From: Oscillospiraceae bacterium
GTDB lineage: Bacteria; Bacillota; Clostridia; Oscillospirales; Acutalibacteraceae
NCBI GenBank assembly: GCA_003517915.1
Contig: DOZQ01000238.1
Location: forward strand, 1,871-11,473
Reading direction: 5' to 3'
DNA: 9,603 nucleotides
In this document: in pieces, positions 6,594 to 9,603 of the stretch
Numbering within the stretch: position 1 is the stretch's first letter
Layout: every line of letters begins with the position of its first letter
Notes under the pieces: generated by a model
Told to the model about the DNA's origin: nothing
Databases searched by the model: none
What the model saw: the letters and a program-made list of their open reading frames with translations, nothing else
Made by a program: the position numbers and the translations under genes

Positions 6594-7172
6594 TCATTTC
6601 AAAAGTGCCGTCCATATTAAGTAGCTCAGCGCAACAAGTACCAGTCCGGCAACCGCGCCGCCGGCAAGTTTGAGAAGCGTTGCCCTTCCTTTATGCTTTC
6701 GCTCCCAGGGTACCTTGTCTTTATCGGCAGGCTTACCCTCAAGAAACGCTACAATCTCGGTATACGCCTGCACATTGTGTTTTTTCTTGATGCGCTCCAG
6801 CATCACAGATACAGCAAACCCCAAAGCAAAGAGGATACCTGATGGAATCAGACCCTGTACTCCAAAAGCCACATACAGGGGCCACATGATTACAATGGCA
6901 GCCACAATCAAAAGTATCATGATCCATGACCATAATTTCATCCTGTATACATCAAGTTCGTTCTTCATAATTTCTATGTCTCCTTTCACGAGTTCATCGA
7001 GTGAGACATTGAAAAGAACACTAAGCGCGATCAGGCTGTGGATATCGGGATAACTTTTACCGGTTTCCCAGTTCGACACCGTCTGGCGCGTCACGTAGAC
7101 GCGGCTGGCAAGAGCCTCTTGCGAAAGACCGTCCCGTGCCCTAAGCTTCTTAAGCTGATTGCTTAGATTCAT
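6594..7172 (-). CDS. XRE-family regulator with membrane anchor
   Basis: A 192-residue protein from the ATG at 7172, with GGGAGG 7 nt upstream. Residues 4-62 are a Cro/cI-type helix-turn-helix (LSQEALASRVYVTRQTVSNW, then ETGKSYPDI and FNVSLDELVKGD). The rest has three hydrophobic segments at about 81-101, 106-126 and 167-190, joined by a charged cytoplasmic-looking loop (127-163). Such HTH-plus-membrane proteins are common in Firmicutes and are presumed to link membrane state or a ligand to transcription. The likely target is its own promoter, where an inverted repeat lies 60 bp upstream, and perhaps the following dehydrogenase. Ligand and partners are unknown. Confidence 0.87.
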   Translation of the reverse strand: MNLSNQLKKLRARDGLSQEALASRVYVTRQTVSNWETGKSYPDIHSLIALSVLFNVSLDELVKGDIEIMKNELDVYRMKLWSWIMILLIVAAIVIMWPLYVAFGVQGLIPSGILFALGFAVSVMLERIKKKHNVQAYTEIVAFLEGKPADKDKVPWERKHKGRATLLKLAGGAVAGLVLVALSYLIWTALLK

Positions 7173-7231
7173 TTCTATGCCTCCCAGAAAACCACGTTAC
7201 AGGAAAGAAATCCAAATGTCTATCAAATACC

Positions 7232-7261
7232 TTTGACATTGCCCTTTTTTCATATGTCAAA
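7232..7261. promoter_or_regulatory. Inverted repeat, candidate operator of the XRE regulator
   Basis: TTTGACAT (7232-7239) and ATGTCAAA (7254-7261) are a perfect 8-bp inverted repeat with a 14-bp spacer; one further base pair matches after one mismatch. Half-site centres are 22 bp apart, about two helical turns, so a dimer could bind one face. It lies 60-89 bp upstream of the regulator's start, where an autoregulatory operator would be expected. The minus-strand TTGACA inside it resembles a -35, but I see no -10 at proper spacing. Confidence 0.45.
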
Positions 7262-7295
7262 AGTCTTTTGCAATTAAAAAAACATACCAGAATCT

Positions 7296-7413
7296 ATAAT
7301 TCCACTGTCAGCTCATACAGCATAACGTCATCACCCTTTCAGGTATTTTTTGTTTTTTTACGGAAAATCGCAGGTCATTTAAGCCGCGTTCTCAGTGGGG
7401 GAAAAGCTTATTC
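7296..7413 (-). repeat. hisC-leader repeat, copy 2 (displaced start)
   Basis: Core 7306-7350, with similarity on to the ACGGAAAATC block (ending 7369) and GCTTATTC at 7406-7413. It keeps the ribosome site GAAAGGGTGAT and an ATG followed by LYELT, then diverges from hisC and stops after nine residues (MLYELTVEL). Beyond codon 6 it shares GTGGAAT.ATAG with copy 3 (through 7296) but not with hisC. It starts about 25 nt past the stop of the membrane-protein gene. Confidence 0.85.
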
Positions 7414-7435
7414 GGCAGGTAGTTGACATTCGTTG

Positions 7436-8212
7436 TCATATAAGAATTTTTAATGTATATTCGCCTATTTTCATTGTATTATGAACACTATCATAAGAAA
7501 TAAATATAAACCTGTATGTACCTGATTTCTCCGGAAGTGTATTATATGCTTTCAAATCAACATTATATATTAAAAAATACCTATATTCAGTGCCGGAAAA
7601 ATAAATTGAGTAAAGCGGAGGAATTTCCCCCAAAAGAGAGGTTTTTATTGAAGTCATCCATAATTCACTGTTATTAATGCTTTCATTGAAATTGGCGATC
7701 TCAGCTCTATCAGTAAATCTGATATCGCTATCATATAAATAGTTTATGGTTGGCGTATCCGCTCCTGTTTGAGTTCCAGCAGACCAATCTTGCGTTGTTA
7801 TTTGTCCTTTGTCTGGCAATGCAAAATTAATCTGAGTTTCAATTTGATTAACATATTCATAATCATGAAAAAAAATACCGCTAAAAATAAATGTAAAAGA
7901 TCCATATATTGTTAGTAACGCCGTAAAAATTATGCCAACAACAATATTTTTTGTCGCTTTATAGCCTTTTCTCTTATATATCAAACCAAGTATCAGCGAA
8001 GATAAAGGAATCGGTATGGGTAAAAAAAACAACCACATATTCTCTGTCATGGAACAATTATAGTTTGTTTTGATTGCCACAAGCGCCATCGCTCCCAAAA
8101 TAGTAAAAAACGAGGAAATGAATACCAAGAGTAAAATTGTTCTAATAATGTTTTGGGAACTTTTATTGGCTTCATCATTGGGATAACTTTTGTAGACATT
8201 ATTTATTGACAT
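7436..8212 (-). CDS. AT-rich membrane protein of unknown function
   Basis: I do not recognise the family. The 258-residue protein starts at the ATG at 8212, with GAGGTG 5 nt upstream. Residues 1-21 are polar. Three hydrophobic segments follow at about 22-47, 59-79 and 88-114, the last two separated by a basic KRKGYKATK loop that is probably cytoplasmic. The remaining 145 residues are soluble, rich in Tyr, Asn, Ser and Thr, and would lie outside the cell by the positive-inside rule. No catalytic motif is evident. Base composition is clearly more AT-rich than hisC or hisD, suggesting separate acquisition. It has its own promoter-like sequence upstream and lies between two copies of the hisC-leader repeat. 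Confidence 0.75.
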   Translation of the reverse strand: MSINNVYKSYPNDEANKSSQNIIRTILLLVFISSFFTILGAMALVAIKTNYNCSMTENMWLFFLPIPIPLSSLILGLIYKRKGYKATKNIVVGIIFTALLTIYGSFTFIFSGIFFHDYEYVNQIETQINFALPDKGQITTQDWSAGTQTGADTPTINYLYDSDIRFTDRAEIANFNESINNSELWMTSIKTSLLGEIPPLYSIYFSGTEYRYFLIYNVDLKAYNTLPEKSGTYRFIFISYDSVHNTMKIGEYTLKILI

Positions 8213-8242
8213 TGTCGCACCTCATTTTACAAGTTTATCAAC

Positions 8243-8272
8243 ATCATAAAATATAAGTTTATATATTCTCAA
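8243..8272 (-). promoter_or_regulatory. Putative promoter of the membrane-protein gene
   Basis: On the minus strand TTGAGA (8267-8272) and TATGAT (8243-8248), each one mismatch from consensus, are 18 bp apart. The -10 lies 31 nt upstream of the start codon at 8212. The promoter is within the cargo DNA, downstream of hisC-leader copy 3, so the gene can be expressed independently of the his transcript. Confidence 0.6.
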
Positions 8273-8325
8273 TTAATCATTGCGGATTACTTTTTCTGAA
8301 AAAATAATAATGCAGCAAAGGCGCT

Positions 8326-8428
8326 ATCATTCCACTGTCAACTCATATGGCATGACGTCATCACCTTTTCGGGTGTTTTTATGTTTAGGAAAAATCTCCA
8401 GGCTACTTACTGCAAAAAACGGCTATTC
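8326..8428 (-). repeat. hisC-leader repeat, copy 3 (displaced start)
   Basis: Core 8336-8380, the most diverged copy (37 of 45 positions match copy 1, 38 match copy 2). It has a ribosome-site-like GAAAAGGTGAT, then ATG and the same first six residues as HisC, ending after eight (MPYELTVE). The GGAATGATAG segment past codon 6 aligns with copy 2. The other end, GGCTATTC at 8421-8428, overlaps the TAG stop of the MmcQ/YjbR gene. It also contains the perfect palindrome ATGACGTCAT. Confidence 0.82.
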
Positions 8429-8848
8429 ATCTATATTGAATTCGTCCCGCAGCTCTCTTTGCGCTTTATTGCTGAGCGACGAAAACACGGTTTTATAAGC
8501 AGTATGAACGATATCGGCGAGCACCTCACGCGGCACCTCTCCGTCAAGATATACGGTGCTCCAGTGCAGCTTGTTCATGTAATAGCCCGGTACTATATCG
8601 GCATACTCCCTGCGCAGCATTTCACTGAAAAGAGGTTCCAGCTTTAGAGTGATGATTGGTCTGCCGTTTTTGTCATTCACACCAATATAAGCATACATCT
8701 TGCCGCGCAGCAGATATTTAAATGCTTGCCACGCGGGCTGAAATTCTTTTTTGGTAGCCGGCTGATTTTGCAAACATTCATCCAGCCAGCGATAGCTTTC
8801 CATCTCCTTCTTCGGCCATGGTGTCACCCTGCCAAATATCTCCGCCAA
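8423..8848 (-). CDS. MmcQ/YjbR-family protein
   Basis: The conserved domain runs from MESYRWLDECLQNQP to the C-terminus. It includes GKMYAYIGV, ITLKLEP and the family's strongest motif, DIVPGYYMNKLHWSTVYLDG, followed by VPREVLADIVHTAYKTVFSSL. Members adopt a CyaY-like double-wing fold; some are annotated as DNA-binding, but no biochemical role is firm. The start is uncertain. I prefer the TTG at 8848, with GGGAG 8 nt upstream (141 residues). The frame stays open to a TTG at 8893 inside the hisD 3' end (156 residues), and a later ATG at 8803 also exists but has its purine site touching the codon. It follows hisD directly and its stop lies in hisC-leader copy 3. Confidence 0.85.
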   Translation of the reverse strand: MAEIFGRVTPWPKKEMESYRWLDECLQNQPATKKEFQPAWQAFKYLLRGKMYAYIGVNDKNGRPIITLKLEPLFSEMLRREYADIVPGYYMNKLHWSTVYLDGEVPREVLADIVHTAYKTVFSSLSNKAQRELRDEFNIDE

Positions 8849-8879
8849 ATCAGCCACTCCCTTTTTATAAAAACAAAGC

Positions 8880-9603
8880 TCATTCCCCGTCAAACCTAAT
8901 TTCCACCGCCGCCGCGTGCGCGGTCAGGCCCTCGGCCTCGGCTAAGGTCACCACCGCGTCCCTGGCCCCGGCCAAAGCGGACTTTGTATAGTAAATGAAG
9001 CTGGATTTTTTAATAAAATCGTCCGCCGAAAGCGGGGAGAAAAACCGTGCCGTGCCCCCGGTCGGCAGCACATGATTCGGTCCGGCGAAATAATCCCCAA
9101 GCGGCTCGGGAGAATACTCCCCTAAAAACACCGACCCGGCATTGTCCAGCCGCCCGAGATACTCCATCGGATTTTCCGCCGCCACCTCAAGGTGCTCCGG
9201 GGCAAGCTCATTCGCGTAATTTACGGCGGAGTCCATAGATTCACAGACAATAATAGCCCCATAGTTTTCAAGCGACGCTTTTATTATCTCCGCCCTCGAC
9301 AGCCGCCGCACCTGCTTTATAAGCTCCGCCTTAGTCTCCTCAGCGATTCGTCGGCTTGTCGTCAGCAAAACAGAGGAGGCTAAAACGTCGTGCTCGGCTT
9401 GGGACATTAAATCCGCCGCCAAAAATTTTGGATTGGCAGTTTCGTCCGCAATAATAAGTATCTCGCTCGGGCCCGCTATCATATCGATATCCACCGTACC
9501 GTAGCAAAGCTTTTTCGCGGTCGCGACATAAATGTTGCCCGGCCCGACGATTTTGTCCACCCGCCTGACCATCTCGGTGCCATAGGCTAAAGCGCCGACC
9601 GCC
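8880..9603 (-). CDS. hisD: Histidinol dehydrogenase, C-terminal part
   Basis: About 240 C-terminal residues are visible; the 5' part lies beyond the right edge. The enzyme oxidises L-histidinol to L-histidine in two NAD-dependent steps, the last of the pathway. The fragment opens in [10 protein letters not shown] and [17 protein letters not shown], a signature of the family. SQAEHD supplies the Gln and His Zn ligands. APEHLE holds the catalytic Glu-His pair. [15 protein letters not shown] supplies the Asp ligand, and [12 protein letters not shown] the C-terminal His ligand. All expected active-site residues in this half are intact. In most clostridial his clusters hisC follows closely; here four cargo genes intervene. 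The TGA stop lies at 8880-8882. Confidence 0.95.
   Translation of the reverse strand, partial: AVGALAYGTEMVRRVDKIVGPGNIYVATAKKLCYGTVDIDMIAGPSEILIIADETANPKFLAADLMSQAEHDVLASSVLLTTSRRIAEETKAELIKQVRRLSRAEIIKASLENYGAIIVCESMDSAVNYANELAPEHLEVAAENPMEYLGRLDNAGSVFLGEYSPEPLGDYFAGPNHVLPTGGTARFFSPLSADDFIKKSSFIYYTKSALAGARDAVVTLAEAEGLTAHAAAVEIRFDGE

Noticed and set aside
5629..8428. The three repeats as a CRISPR array or classical integron attC sites
   Set aside because: Repeats are about 1.0-1.7 kb apart with genes between them, so not CRISPR. They lack the obvious paired inverted core sites of attC, and no integrase is present, so integron is used only as an analogy.

Overview
The window is part of a chromosome that looks like a Gram-positive anaerobe of the class Clostridia, probably near Oscillospiraceae/Ruminococcaceae. 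This is inference from strong purine-rich ribosome sites, a trigger-factor-like lipoprotein, a secreted GH3 glycosidase with swapped domain order, and a mix of GC-rich core genes with AT-rich intergenic DNA. All confident genes are on the minus strand, so transcription runs from high to low coordinates.

The backbone is a histidine biosynthesis cluster. In transcription order it is hisD (partial, entering from the right edge), then hisC, hisA, hisI and hisE. The last three are tightly packed: 1 nt between hisA and hisI, and a 4-nt overlap between hisI and hisE. hisB, hisH and hisF, which usually sit among these genes, are absent from the window. hisD and hisC are separated by about 3.2 kb of unrelated cargo: a MmcQ/YjbR-family protein, an AT-rich three-helix membrane protein of unknown function, a membrane-anchored XRE regulator, and a short-chain dehydrogenase.

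The most unusual structure is in that cargo. The leader, ribosome site, start codon and first six codons of hisC occur three times as direct repeats of about 95-115 bp. One copy is the real hisC start. The other two are followed by stop codons and lie in the gaps upstream of the membrane-protein gene and the XRE gene. Each copy starts at or just after the stop codon of the cargo gene before it. The layout is therefore gene-repeat-gene-repeat-hisC, as expected if small recombinase-free cassettes repeatedly inserted at the hisC 5' end, each restoring the hisC start and pushing the old one upstream. No recombinase is visible.

Downstream of hisE are a palindromic repeat, a GNAT acetyltransferase, and a 160-bp fold-back MITE flanked by TA. 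The MITE inserted at the last codons of the acetyltransferase gene and supplies its new C-terminus and stop codon. Then come a secreted trigger-factor-like FKBP lipoprotein with its own promoter and terminator, about 300 bp that I cannot assign, a strong hairpin terminator, and the 5' end of a secreted GH3-family gene running off the left edge.
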